The notes beneath the pieces were generated by a model. It had not been told where the DNA came from. It ran no database searches and saw nothing but the letters and a program-made list of their open reading frames with translations. A stretch of 64,000 nt of DNA from JANNSX01 sp041397825 (lineage in GTDB: Bacteria; Pseudomonadota; Alphaproteobacteria; Rhizobiales; Hyphomicrobiaceae). Numbering within the stretch: the stretch's first letter is position 1; every line of letters begins with the position of its first letter. Below are positions 7,949 to 14,616 of the stretch, in pieces. The position numbers and the translations under genes were made by a program. The stretch is from the NCBI GenBank assembly GCA_041397825.1, contig JAWKVX010000007.1, positions 186,001-250,000 on the forward strand. The letters are read 5' to 3'.

Positions 7949-9286
7949 CTATTTGCTGACACCCGGGATCCAGGTCGTGCCGGCGAGCGGCACACGAGCC
8001 ATGGCAGCCGCCTCGACCGTCAACGCCACAAGGTCCTCTGGCTCCAGATTGTTGACATGGCTCTTGCCGCAGGCGCGCGCGATCGTCTGACACTCGAGGG
8101 TCATGACGTTCAGGTAGTTGGCGAGCCGGTGGCCAGCCTTGACCGGATCGAGACGCTTGGCGAGCTCGGGATCCTGGGTGGTGATGCCCGCAGGATCCTG
8201 GCCCTCGTGCCAATCGTCGTAGCAACCTGATGTCGTGCCGAGCTTCCGGTACTCGTCCTCCCATTCCGGGTCGTTGTCGCCGAGCGCGACCAGGGCGGCC
8301 GTGCCGATCGAGACCGCATCGGCACCGAGCGCCAGCGCCTTGGCCACATCGGCGCCGTTTCTGATGCCACCCGAGACGATCAGCTGCACCTTGCGATGCA
8401 TGTCGAGATCCTTGAGCGCCTGCACGGCAAGCGGGATGCAGGCAAGCGTCGGCTGCCCGACGTGCTCGATGAAGACCTCCTGCGTCGCCGCGGTGCCGCC
8501 TTGCATGCCGTCGAGCACGACCACGTCCGCGCCCGCCTTGATGCTGAGCGCGGTGTCGTAGTAGGGGCGGGCGCCGCCGACCTTCACGTAGATGGGCTTC
8601 TCCCATTGCGTGATCTCGCGGAGCTCGCGGATCTTGATCTCGAGATCGTCGGGGCCGGTCCAGTCCGGATGCCGGCAGGCCGACCGCTGGTCGATGCCCT
8701 TCGGGAGCGTGCGCATCTGGGCGACGCGATCGGAGATCTTCTGGCCGAGCAGCATGCCGCCGCCGCCCGGCTTGGCGCCCTGGCCAACGACCACCTCGAT
8801 GGCGTCGGCCTTCCTCAGGTCGTCAGGGTTCATGCCGTAGCGGGACGGCAGATACTGATAGACGAGGGTCTTCGATTGTCCGCGTTCCTCGGGCGTCATG
8901 CCGCCGTCGCCGGTCGTCGTCGATGTCCCGGCCCGTGTCGCGCCACGCCCGAGCGCCTCCTTGGCCTGGGCCGAGAGCGAGCCGAAGCTCATGCCGGCGA
9001 TGGTGATCGGGATCCTGAGCTTGATTGGCTTCTTGGCGAAGCGCGTGCCGAGCACGACCTCGGTCGTGCATTTCTCGCGATAGCCCTCCAGCGGATAGCG
9101 CGACATCGAGGCGCCGAGAAACAGGAGATCGTCGAAATGAGGAACCTTGCGCTTCGCGCCACCGCCGCGAATATCGTAGATGCCGGTCGCCGCGGCACGG
9201 CGGATCTCGGAGAGCGTATAGTCGTCGAAGGTGGCGGACCTCCGGGGCGTCGTGTGGGGAATGCGGGCGGCTTCTTTGGGGTCCAT
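7949..9286 (-). CDS. mgsC: FMN-binding glutamate synthase family protein (MgsC/GlxD-like)
   Basis: 445 aa, corresponding to the FMN (synthase) domain of the glutamate synthase large subunit: ITIAGMSFGSLS near the start of the barrel, GDGGMTPEERGQ, VVGQGAKPGGGGMLLGQKI, PIYVKVGG, VVLDGMQGGTAATQ, and the phosphate-binding VSGGIRNGADVAKALALGAD. In the N-methylglutamate pathway this subunit (MgsC) works with an amidotransferase subunit and a GXGXG subunit to make N-methylglutamate; both partners are the next two genes upstream. The region that in GltB carries three iron-sulfur cysteines reads GCYDDWHEGQDPAGITTQ here, keeping at most one of them. A glx-type role of unknown substrate is the main alternative. 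Confidence 0.82.
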   Translation of the reverse strand: MDPKEAARIPHTTPRRSATFDDYTLSEIRRAAATGIYDIRGGGAKRKVPHFDDLLFLGASMSRYPLEGYREKCTTEVVLGTRFAKKPIKLRIPITIAGMSFGSLSAQAKEALGRGATRAGTSTTTGDGGMTPEERGQSKTLVYQYLPSRYGMNPDDLRKADAIEVVVGQGAKPGGGGMLLGQKISDRVAQMRTLPKGIDQRSACRHPDWTGPDDLEIKIRELREITQWEKPIYVKVGGARPYYDTALSIKAGADVVVLDGMQGGTAATQEVFIEHVGQPTLACIPLAVQALKDLDMHRKVQLIVSGGIRNGADVAKALALGADAVSIGTAALVALGDNDPEWEDEYRKLGTTSGCYDDWHEGQDPAGITTQDPELAKRLDPVKAGHRLANYLNVMTLECQTIARACGKSHVNNLEPEDLVALTVEAAAMARVPLAGTTWIPGVSK

Positions 9287-9347
9287 GGGACGTACCTGCG
9301 GTTTTCCTATGTCGGTCGGTGCGCGGCTCGGCGGGTGTGACCTCGAA

Positions 9348-10058
9348 CTAGTAGGCGTCGATGTTGTCGACGTGGAAATTGTAGAGCTTCCGCGCGGAGC
9401 CGTAGCGTCGGAAGTCCCGTGGATTGGCTTTCATCTCGGCCTGGTCGAGGAGACGCCCCAGCTTCTCGAGATGATGCGTCGTCATCTCCTTCTCGATGCA
9501 GTCGGCACCGAGACTCTTCACCTTGCCGCGTACGTAGAGCCGTGCCTCGTAGAGGGAATCGCCGAGCGAATCTCCGGCATTGCCGAGCACCACCAGCGAG
9601 CCGGCCTGTGCCATGAAGGCCGACATGTGGCCGACATTGCCGCCGACGACGATGTTCACACCCTTCATGGAAATGCCGCAGCGGGCCGCCGCATCACCTT
9701 CGACGACGAGCAGGCCGCCATGCGCTGTCGCACCGGCCGACTGGCTGGCGTTGCCTTTGACGCGCACATAGCCCGACATCATGTTCTCGGCAACGCCGGT
9801 CGAGACGTTGCCGTGGACGATGACGGTCGCTTCCTTGTTCATGCCGGCACAGTAATATCCCGCGGTCCCCATGACCTCGACCGTGATGGGCGTTGACAGA
9901 CCGACGGCCAGAGCGTGCTCGCCTTCCGGATGGTCCAGAGTGAAATGCGTCTCGTTCGATCCGGCGGCGATCTTCTGCAGTCGCTGATTGACCGCTGTCA
10001 GGCCGGTCTTCTGCACATCGATGAGGATCGAGCCGGGCTTGGCTGGTGCTTTCGACAT
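9348..10058 (-). CDS. mgsB: GXGXG-motif protein (MgsB/GlxC-like)
   Basis: 236 aa matching the C-terminal GXGXG beta-helix domain of glutamate synthase. The repeated beta-helix turns are visible: ITVEVMGTAGYYCAGMN, VIVHGNVSTGVAENMMSG, YVRVKGNASQSAGATAHGG, NIVVGGNVGHMSAF, and SLVVLGNAGDSLGDSL. In stand-alone form it is the second subunit of N-methylglutamate synthase or of the related Glx complex. The start at 10058 (MSKAPAKPG) is chosen because the open frame further upstream overlaps the mgsA-like gene; only 11 bases then separate it from the upstream stop. The mgsC-like gene follows after 61 bases. Confidence 0.82.
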   Translation of the reverse strand: MSKAPAKPGSILIDVQKTGLTAVNQRLQKIAAGSNETHFTLDHPEGEHALAVGLSTPITVEVMGTAGYYCAGMNKEATVIVHGNVSTGVAENMMSGYVRVKGNASQSAGATAHGGLLVVEGDAAARCGISMKGVNIVVGGNVGHMSAFMAQAGSLVVLGNAGDSLGDSLYEARLYVRGKVKSLGADCIEKEMTTHHLEKLGRLLDQAEMKANPRDFRRYGSARKLYNFHVDNIDAY

Positions 10059-10069
10059 GTTGGCTCTCC

Positions 10070-10969
10070 CTAGGCCTTGCCCCATGAATAGACGATGGCG
10101 GGCTCTGGCTCCCAGACGCGAGCCTTGTCCACGCCTGGCAAAGAGCGAAGCGCGCGGAACTCGGAGCCGAAGGCGACCCACTCGTCGGTCTCGGCCATGA
10201 CGGCTGGCTTGCAGGCGATCGGATCGCGCAACACGGCGAAGCCGTCGGCGGTGCCGGCGACGAAAGTATAGAACCCGTCGAGATCTTCGAGCGAGAATTC
10301 GAGCGCCTCCTTGAGGCTCGCGCCCTCGCGCAGCCGCCAGGTGAGATAGGCGGCAGCGACCTCGGTATCGTTCTCCGTCTGGAAGGACATGCCCGCGTGG
10401 GTCGTCAGCCACTCGCGCAGCCGATTGTGGTTCGAGAGCGAGCCGTTGTGGACGAGGCAGAGATCCTGGCCTGTGGCGAAGGGATGCGAGCCGGCGGTCG
10501 TCACCGCGCTCTCCGTCGCCATCCGCGTGTGCCCGATGATATGGCTGCCCTTGACGTTCTCGAGGTCGTACATCTCGGCAACGTCCTTCGGCAGACCAAC
10601 CTCCTTGAAGATCTCGATGACGTGACCGACGCCGACGATGCGGACGTCAGACGCCTCCTCGGCAAGATAGGTGCGCACCTCGTCCTCGGAGGCCTTGGTG
10701 ACGAGGACGCAGTGATTGCCGAGCTTGCGGGCTGTCGTCTTGCCGTGCAACTCGGTGAGCGCACCGGCGATCGCCTGCCAGTCGTAGGCGGGATTGGTAT
10801 GGGCGAGCGTGATTTTGAGCTCGTTCTTCGGCACGGGATCGCGATAGACGGCCACGCCAGCGGAGTCCGGTCCGCGATTGGTCATCTCGATGAGCATCGG
10901 CGTGAAGAGGTGGCCGAGCTGTGACTCGAGCTTCTTGTCCTTTAGATAGAGTCCGACAATGCCGCACAT
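10070..10969 (-). CDS. mgsA: Class II glutamine amidotransferase (MgsA/GlxB-like)
   Basis: 299-aa Ntn-hydrolase-type amidotransferase. The start at 10969 places Cys at position 2 (MCGIVGLYLKDKK), the nucleophile exposed after Met removal, and has a perfect GGAGGT 7 bases upstream. Other landmarks are the substrate-binding EMTNRGPDSAGVAVY, IGHTRMATES, and the LVHNGSLSNHNRLR segment with the oxyanion Asn-Gly. It would release ammonia or methylamine from glutamine or gamma-glutamylmethylamide and pass it to the FMN subunit. It is followed after 11 bases by the GXGXG gene. The upstream 118 bases contain a perfect palindrome at 11049-11061. Confidence 0.85.
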   Translation of the reverse strand: MCGIVGLYLKDKKLESQLGHLFTPMLIEMTNRGPDSAGVAVYRDPVPKNELKITLAHTNPAYDWQAIAGALTELHGKTTARKLGNHCVLVTKASEDEVRTYLAEEASDVRIVGVGHVIEIFKEVGLPKDVAEMYDLENVKGSHIIGHTRMATESAVTTAGSHPFATGQDLCLVHNGSLSNHNRLREWLTTHAGMSFQTENDTEVAAAYLTWRLREGASLKEALEFSLEDLDGFYTFVAGTADGFAVLRDPIACKPAVMAETDEWVAFGSEFRALRSLPGVDKARVWEPEPAIVYSWGKA

Positions 10970-11048
10970 GCGAGCGACCTCCGCATCATGATCCGCTGTC
11001 GTGCATGTAACACCAGAGCGCGTCGCGTTCAATCCGCAGAAACAAATT

Positions 11049-11061
11049 TTCACAATGTGAA
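11049..11061. promoter_or_regulatory. Candidate operator: TTCACA-A-TGTGAA palindrome
   Basis: A perfect 6+1+6 inverted repeat, TTCACAATGTGAA, in the 118-base gap between the cupin regulator's stop and the mgsA-like start. Its place in the mgsA promoter region and next to a DNA-binding regulator gene suggests an operator; binding is inferred. Confidence 0.55.
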
Positions 11062-11087
11062 CAACCGGCCCAGGCTGACCTGCCGAT

Positions 11088-11783
11088 TCAATCAGAGCGA
11101 ATGTAGGTGATGACGGACAGGAATCGGATCGGCAGCTTCCGGAGCACTTCGGGGCCGTGTGGTGCATCGGAATCGAAGTAGAGGCTGTCTCCAGGCAACA
11201 GCCGGTATGTCCGGTTGCCGTGACGATAGTCGACCTCGCCCTCGAGCATATAGATGAACTCGAGCCCGTCGTGCTGGAAGATCGGAAATACGTCGGCCTG
11301 CTCGGTCAGCGTGATGAGATAGGGCTCGACGATCAGCGGGCCGCCAGGCGTATGGCCGAGAAGTTGGTATTGATGGCCAGCCCGCGTGCCGCGCCGCTCG
11401 ATGGTCAGGCCTGTGCCGGCCCGGACGAAGGTCGCGTCGCGGGTCTCCTCAAACCCCTTGAACAGGGCGGTCACGGGCACATGCAGGGCTCGCGATAGCG
11501 ACTGCAGCGATGAGAGCGACGGCGACGTGGCGCCATTCTCGATCTTCGAGAGCATTCCGGCCGACATCCCGGCGGACTTCGCGAGCTCGATGATGGTCAT
11601 ATCGAGCTCCTCGCGGAACTTGCGCACGGCCCGGCCAATGGCTTGCTCCAGGGCCATCGGGCTTGCCGATGTCGCGTGAGGATCTTGGCGGGTGCCAGCC
11701 TCGGATCGCCGACGCGATTGCGCCACCCGCCGGTTGCGGGAGCCTGGTTGCTCCTCCCGGGAATCGACCATCACGAGCTCCAT
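11088..11783 (-). CDS. XRE-family regulator with C-terminal cupin domain
   Basis: 231-aa transcription regulator. An Arg-rich N-terminal tail is followed by an HTH of the XRE type (residues about 50-105: IGRAVRKFREELDMTIIELAKSAGMSAGMLSKIENG, here read in pieces such as MTIIELAKSAGMSAGM and LSKIENGATSPSL) and a C-terminal cupin (about 160-225: QHDGLEFIYMLEGEVDY, LLPGDSLYFDSDAPHGPE) that probably binds a small-molecule effector. MALEQAIGRAV is an alternative start about 42 residues in. It lies directly upstream of the mgsABC-like genes on the same strand and is the obvious candidate to control them. Divergent from the response-regulator gene. Confidence 0.85.
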   Translation of the reverse strand: MELVMVDSREEQPGSRNRRVAQSRRRSEAGTRQDPHATSASPMALEQAIGRAVRKFREELDMTIIELAKSAGMSAGMLSKIENGATSPSLSSLQSLSRALHVPVTALFKGFEETRDATFVRAGTGLTIERRGTRAGHQYQLLGHTPGGPLIVEPYLITLTEQADVFPIFQHDGLEFIYMLEGEVDYRHGNRTYRLLPGDSLYFDSDAPHGPEVLRKLPIRFLSVITYIRSD

Positions 11784-11880
11784 TCCTTATCGGCCGCGGC
11801 CATCCATGCCATTCGGAACTCGACCGAGAAGTGCTATGAATCCAGGCTAGAGCGGTTTGAGGGGCTTAGGAAAGGCCGAA

Positions 11881-12534
11881 ATGCGATTCCTGATCATCGA
11901 CGATCACGCCCTGTTCCGTCGTGGTCTGAAGACGTTCCTCGGCCAAAGCTTTCCTGAAGCCGATATCGACGAGGCTGACAGCCTGGAAGCCGGGTTGTCC
12001 CAAGCCAGCGCGCTACCTGGCTACGATATCATCTTCCTCGACCTCATCATGCCTGGCGGAACCCAATTGGAAGGGCTGCGCAAGGCCCGGGATCTGGGGC
12101 TGAGTGGCCAAATCGCCGTTATGTCGGCGCTCGAGGAGACCGAGCTTGTCCTCACGGCCCTCGAAGCGGGGGCCCGGGCCTATATTCCGAAATCAGCGCC
12201 TGAGGAGGTCGTCCGACACGCGGTGGCCCTGCTGCTAGCAGGCGAGGCCTATATCCCGAGCCAGGTTCTCAAGAGCATGCGTCGCGAGCCGGCAAGTCCG
12301 TCCGACCAGGCTCCGGTGGGGGGCGACGGGCCGCTTGGCAGTCTCACGCGACGACAGCGGCAGACGCTCATGCTTCTGATCGAGGGGCTATCGAACAAGG
12401 AAATTGCCCGCCAACTCGGACTGCTCGAAAGTACCGTGAAGGCGCATATCAAAGTCATCCTTGCCAAGCTCAACGCTCAGAATCGCACCCAGGCGGCCCT
12501 CATCGCCGCCAAGGCCCTTGGCCGGCCGGGCTAG
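11881..12534 (+). CDS. NarL/FixJ-type response regulator
   Basis: 217-aa two-component response regulator. Receiver domain with acidic pocket IIDDHALFRRG (residues 5-15), phosphoacceptor D54 in IIFLDLIMPGG, and switch Thr/Ser and Lys in VMSALEE and YIPKSAP. The C-terminal LuxR-type HTH is LTRRQRQTLMLLIEG ... SNKEIARQLGLLESTVKAH. Start at 11881 gives the usual receiver N-terminus; AGGAAAGGCCGAA precedes it. It is divergent from the cupin regulator and upstream of the amt gene. The convergent hybrid kinase at 14617-16206 is a plausible partner, perhaps by phosphotransfer from its own receiver; this is inference from position. Confidence 0.88.
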   Translation: MRFLIIDDHALFRRGLKTFLGQSFPEADIDEADSLEAGLSQASALPGYDIIFLDLIMPGGTQLEGLRKARDLGLSGQIAVMSALEETELVLTALEAGARAYIPKSAPEEVVRHAVALLLAGEAYIPSQVLKSMRREPASPSDQAPVGGDGPLGSLTRRQRQTLMLLIEGLSNKEIARQLGLLESTVKAHIKVILAKLNAQNRTQAALIAAKALGRPG

Positions 12535-12894
12535 GTCGTCGCCGGCCGCCGGTTCTCTTCTCCAAAAGGGTTGCCCTTTCGGATCGTTGAGGCGCGTGCG
12601 CACCTCTCACCTCCACGACCTCGGCGCCCCTGCTATGCAGCTATTTCCACTCCGGGGAAAAGAATCGTTTTGCCTTCGACGGATTTTGCCGTCACAGTGC
12701 GGCGATTCCCCCAAAAGGGGGAGTATCGACTCACTTTGAGCCTGGATGCTCAAAAGGGGCGAGATCAACCGGCCGCCAGGGCCTGACCCAAGCGAAGCGT
12801 GGCGGCGTTGGCCGGCCGGAAAAGGGGTGGTGGACTGGGGTCCGACGCAGTCTCGAGGCGCCCGGATACCTGGCAAGGAGAAGGGAAGCTCGCC
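12535..12894 (+). promoter_or_regulatory. 360-base leader/promoter region of the amt gene
   Basis: No gene is supported here. It contains an imperfect hairpin shortly after the response-regulator stop (12562-12582, AAAGGG-TTG-CCCTTT core), the inverted repeats CCCCC-AAAA-GGGGG (12708-12721) and TTTGAGC-N6-GCTCAAA (12735-12754), and repeated AAAAGGGG boxes. The density of short symmetrical elements suggests protein-binding or leader-RNA regulation of amt. Confidence 0.45.
12564..12827 (+). repeat. Four dispersed AAAAGGG(G) boxes upstream of amt
   Basis: AAAAGGG occurs at 12564-12570, and AAAAGGGG at 12713-12720, 12752-12759 and 12820-12827, all on the plus strand in the amt leader. Such an A4G4 string is uncommon in GC-rich flanking genes. 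They may be binding sites of the neighbouring response regulator; that is unproven. Confidence 0.4.
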
Positions 12895-14301
12895 ATGGGT
12901 ACGCCATTAGACTCGCTGATGGTCATCTTCACGGAATTCTACTATTGGGTCACGGTCGTCTTCATGTTTCTCATTCACGTGGGGTTCTGCGTGTATGAGG
13001 TCGGCGCAAGCCGTCGCCGCAATCACCTTCACACTCTCATGAAGAACACGATGGTGATCCCGCTGGTCACCATCACGTTCTTCTTCTTCGGCTGGTGGAT
13101 CTATTTTGCGTGGCAGAATGGCCCTGGAATCACCGGCGGTGTCATCGACGCTCCCTGGGCAGAGCCATGGAGCCCGCTCATGGCCACCCATCTGTCGGGA
13201 CCGTCTCCCGCGCTCGGCGTGGACGAAGCTTCCGCCGCCTACTGGCACCGCCTGAACGGGGTCTTCTGGGCCGCCTTCCTGCTCTTCTCCTGGACGGCGG
13301 CTTCGATCGTCTCGGGGGCGGTCATCGAGCGGATCCGGTCGGGCGCTTTCTGGATCCTGGCCGTCGTCATCGGCTCGTTCACCTGGATCATCGACGCGGC
13401 CTGGGGCTGGTCCTCACAAGGCTGGATGGTCAAGCTGCTCGGCTATCACGATGCCTACGCCTCAGGCGTCATCCATGCGATTGCCGGCGGCTTCGCGCTG
13501 GGCGTACTGGTGGTGCTCGGTCCACGGCTCGGCAAGTTCCGCGCCGACGGCACGCCCCGCGACATCCCTCCGCACAATCCCTGGCTGGTGACGGTCGGTC
13601 TCTTCCTCATCTATACGGGTTTCTGGGGCTTCTACGCGGCTTGCAACGTGCCGATCATCGGCCCCGGCGGCATCGCCGGTCTGATCACCGGCGAGACCAT
13701 GACGGCGACCAACATCTATCTGGCGCCGACGACGCTCTCCGCCATTACCTTCAACTTCCTGATGTCGTTGTCGGGTGGTCTGCTCGCCGCCTATGTCGTC
13801 TCAAAGGGTGATGCGTTCTGGACCTACTCGGGCGGTCTGGCGGGCGTCATTTGCGCCTCGGCCGGCAATGATCTCTATCATCCGATCCAGGCCATGTTCA
13901 TCGGTGCCATAGGTGCATTCGTCGCCTACAAGCTGCACTATTTCGTCGAGCGCAGGTTCAAGCTCGATGATGCCGTCGGCGCTGTCGCGGTGCACGGCTA
14001 CTCGGGGTTCCTCGGCTTGGTGATTGCCGGCTTCATGCTCTGGGGTCAGCCGTCGTCGCCCTACGAGGGCTTCGCCACGATCAGCCCGCTCGGCAACTTC
14101 CTGGGGGCGATCATCATGTTCTTCGTGTTGGGCTTCCTTCCGGCATTCATCGTCTCTCACATCTTGAATGCCTTAGGTCTGCTCAGGGTGCCGCGTGAGG
14201 TGGAGCTGATGGGCCTCGACTACTCGACCGAGGAGGCTTACCGGGCCGCTCTGGCGGACGTCAAAGCGGCTGAGCAGGCCGCACTCGCCGGCTCGCGGTG
14301 A
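12895..14301 (+). CDS. amt: Ammonium (or methylammonium) transporter, Amt family
   Basis: 468-aa inner-membrane Amt/Mep/Rh-family channel with about 11 hydrophobic segments. The twin pore histidines are visible at H194 (ASGVIHAIAGG) and H367 (GAVAVHGYSGF), the latter preceded by the family's KLDDA motif. Otherwise it diverges from ordinary AmtB: the H194 segment usually reads GxVVH with a different tail, and the N-terminus lacks a clear AmtB-type signal peptide. The start at 12895 follows AAGGAGAAGGG. No glnK (PII) gene accompanies it; instead a 72-aa membrane protein follows after 27 bases. Amt genes commonly accompany gmaS/mgs clusters, so methylammonium uptake is a reasonable alternative substrate. 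Confidence 0.87.
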   Translation: MGTPLDSLMVIFTEFYYWVTVVFMFLIHVGFCVYEVGASRRRNHLHTLMKNTMVIPLVTITFFFFGWWIYFAWQNGPGITGGVIDAPWAEPWSPLMATHLSGPSPALGVDEASAAYWHRLNGVFWAAFLLFSWTAASIVSGAVIERIRSGAFWILAVVIGSFTWIIDAAWGWSSQGWMVKLLGYHDAYASGVIHAIAGGFALGVLVVLGPRLGKFRADGTPRDIPPHNPWLVTVGLFLIYTGFWGFYAACNVPIIGPGGIAGLITGETMTATNIYLAPTTLSAITFNFLMSLSGGLLAAYVVSKGDAFWTYSGGLAGVICASAGNDLYHPIQAMFIGAIGAFVAYKLHYFVERRFKLDDAVGAVAVHGYSGFLGLVIAGFMLWGQPSSPYEGFATISPLGNFLGAIIMFFVLGFLPAFIVSHILNALGLLRVPREVELMGLDYSTEEAYRAALADVKAAEQAALAGSR

Positions 14302-14328
14302 TAGACGGCTGGAAACAGGAGCACACAC

Positions 14329-14547
14329 ATGTCGACCAATGGATTGTCAAGTTGGGCCGTCGATCTCAAGGACATCGGTGCCATCTATCCTTTCCAGGGC
14401 AGCGAGACCATTCTGGTCCTCGCAGGTCTGGCCTTCTGGATCATCTGGCACATCGTGCAGATCCGTCAGGAGAACGCTGACATCCGGCACGATCTGCAGG
14501 CCAACAGTGACGGCAAACGCTCGGGCGAGCTCATCGACCACTACTAG
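14329..14547 (+). CDS. Small single-pass membrane protein linked to amt
   Basis: 72 aa. An amphipathic N-terminus (SSWAVDLKDIGAIYPFQG) precedes one hydrophobic helix (about residues 24-44, ETILVLAGLAFWIIWHIVQI) and a charged tail (RQENADIRHDL to SGELIDHY) that could form a short coiled coil in the cytoplasm. It starts 27 bases after the amt stop, preceded by AACAGGAGCACACAC (AGGAG), so it is almost certainly co-translated with amt. I do not recognise a family. A role as an accessory or regulatory subunit of the transporter, replacing the usual GlnK partner, is an inference from position only. Confidence 0.75.
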   Translation: MSTNGLSSWAVDLKDIGAIYPFQGSETILVLAGLAFWIIWHIVQIRQENADIRHDLQANSDGKRSGELIDHY

Positions 14548-14568
14548 AGCCTTTGCCGAATGAACCAG

Positions 14569-14601
14569 GCTAAGGGGCGAGACCATGTCTTGCCCCTTAG
14601 C
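14569..14601. terminator. Bidirectional terminator between amt unit and histidine kinase
   Basis: A 15-bp stem with one G-U pair (arms GCTAAGGGGCGAGAC and GTCTTGCCCCTTAGC) and a CAT loop, placed between the convergent small membrane protein gene (stop 14547) and the kinase gene (stop 14617). Flanking bases are T-rich on the plus strand (TTATTGAG), so it may serve both directions. Confidence 0.75.
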
Positions 14602-14616
14602 TTATTGAGTCTCGGC

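Noticed and set aside
10970..11087. Possible small RNA between regulator and mgsA
   Set aside because: Only the palindrome is supported; no promoter-terminator pair seen.
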